DNA of 64,000 nucleotides, from the NCBI GenBank assembly GCA_023436145.1, contig JAEZKP010000031.1, positions 1 to 64,000 of the forward strand, given 5' to 3'. A model generated the notes under the pieces. It ran no database searches and was not told the origin of the DNA. It worked only from the letters and a program-made list of their open reading frames with translations. Below, one piece after another: positions 63,895 through 64,000 of this stretch; the stretch's first letter is position 1; every line of letters begins with the position of its first letter. The DNA comes from Fibrobacterota bacterium. Its GTDB lineage: Bacteria; Fibrobacterota; Chitinivibrionia; Chitinivibrionales; Chitinispirillaceae. The position numbers and the translations under genes are program-made.

Positions 63895-64000
63895 TCAAAA
63901 TAATTTCAGATTTGAGATCCTGGATTTTAGATTTAAAGAATCGGAGATTTCAGATTTGAGAAACACAGATTGTAGATTTATGAAATGGGGATATTAGTTA
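63895..64000. repeat. Third patch of the 7-mer repeat family
   Basis: TTTCAGATTTGAGATCC, TTTTAGATTTAAAG, TTTCAGATTTGAG and TTGTAGATTTATG repeat with about 7-nt spacing at the end of the window, upstream of the epimerase gene. They are the words of the left array, but no regular long unit is seen before the window ends. Confidence 0.7.

Overview
The window looks like chromosomal DNA (roughly 43% GC by eye) from a Gram-negative, polysaccharide-degrading bacterium of the FCB group. Fibrobacterota (Chitinispirillia/Fibrobacteria) fits best. The pointers are lpxB (outer membrane lipid A), two large secreted GH9 cellulases with C-terminal sorting-type domains, PEGA and TSP3-repeat envelope proteins, a V/A-type ATPase operon of the chlamydia/spirochaete/bacteroidete type that includes a DUF2764 gene, and long coiled-coil proteins of the kind seen in curved or spiral cells. 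The assignment is inference; no rRNA or tRNA gene was found.

Layout. 1-360 is a tandem array of about 49 bp units built from 7-mers. 0.4-13.2 kb, minus strand: a small membrane protein, GH9 cellulase 1, an orphan peptide-binding lipoprotein, panB, a PEGA/TSP3 outer membrane-like protein with a coupled mini-lipoprotein, lpxB, manC and a PHP phosphoesterase. 13.3-13.9 kb, plus strand: two small membrane proteins, one AtpZ/AtpI-like. 14.0-16.6 kb: GH9 cellulase 2. 17.0-21.3 kb, plus strand: a DEAD-box helicase with DEGD in motif II, a sodium:solute symporter with its small subunit, and an orphan coiled-coil protein behind a consensus promoter. 21.4-32.6 kb, minus strand: a large multi-domain surface protein, a beta-helix/membrane protein, an FkbM-like methyltransferase, an 872-residue coiled-coil protein made of 31-residue repeats, a Csd6-like L,D-transpeptidase/carboxypeptidase whose stop codon overlaps the coiled-coil start, and a GT9-like glycosyltransferase.

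32.7-37.4 kb, plus strand: a GAF-GAF-GGDEF diguanylate cyclase, an MBL-fold hydrolase, pyrE and a DUF218 protein. 37.5-45.2 kb: a Cache-domain protein, glgC, a BON/phosphoribosyltransferase/RRM group, malQ, PAC2 and PRC-barrel proteins (glycogen/maltodextrin and stress-type functions). A second repeat array of about 118 bp units fills the divergent rrm/malQ promoter region. 45.3-47.4 kb: an AmpG-like transporter overlapping a higBA toxin-antitoxin pair. 47.5-55.2 kb: the V-type ATPase operon E-DUF2764-A-B-D-I-K, ended by a clear terminator. 55.8-64 kb: murG, a methyltransferase, an M23 peptidase, tex, a broken toxin-like ORF, a glycosyltransferase, an NAD-dependent epimerase, and a third patch of the 7-mer repeat.

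The likely story is envelope-centred: secreted cellulases feed cellodextrins inward, MalQ/GlgC handle storage glucan, a V-ATPase (whose K subunit keeps the Na+-ligand residues) and a sodium symporter work on ion gradients, and several peptidoglycan and coiled-coil proteins may set cell shape. The most original element is the coupled gene pair at 27.3-31.3 kb.
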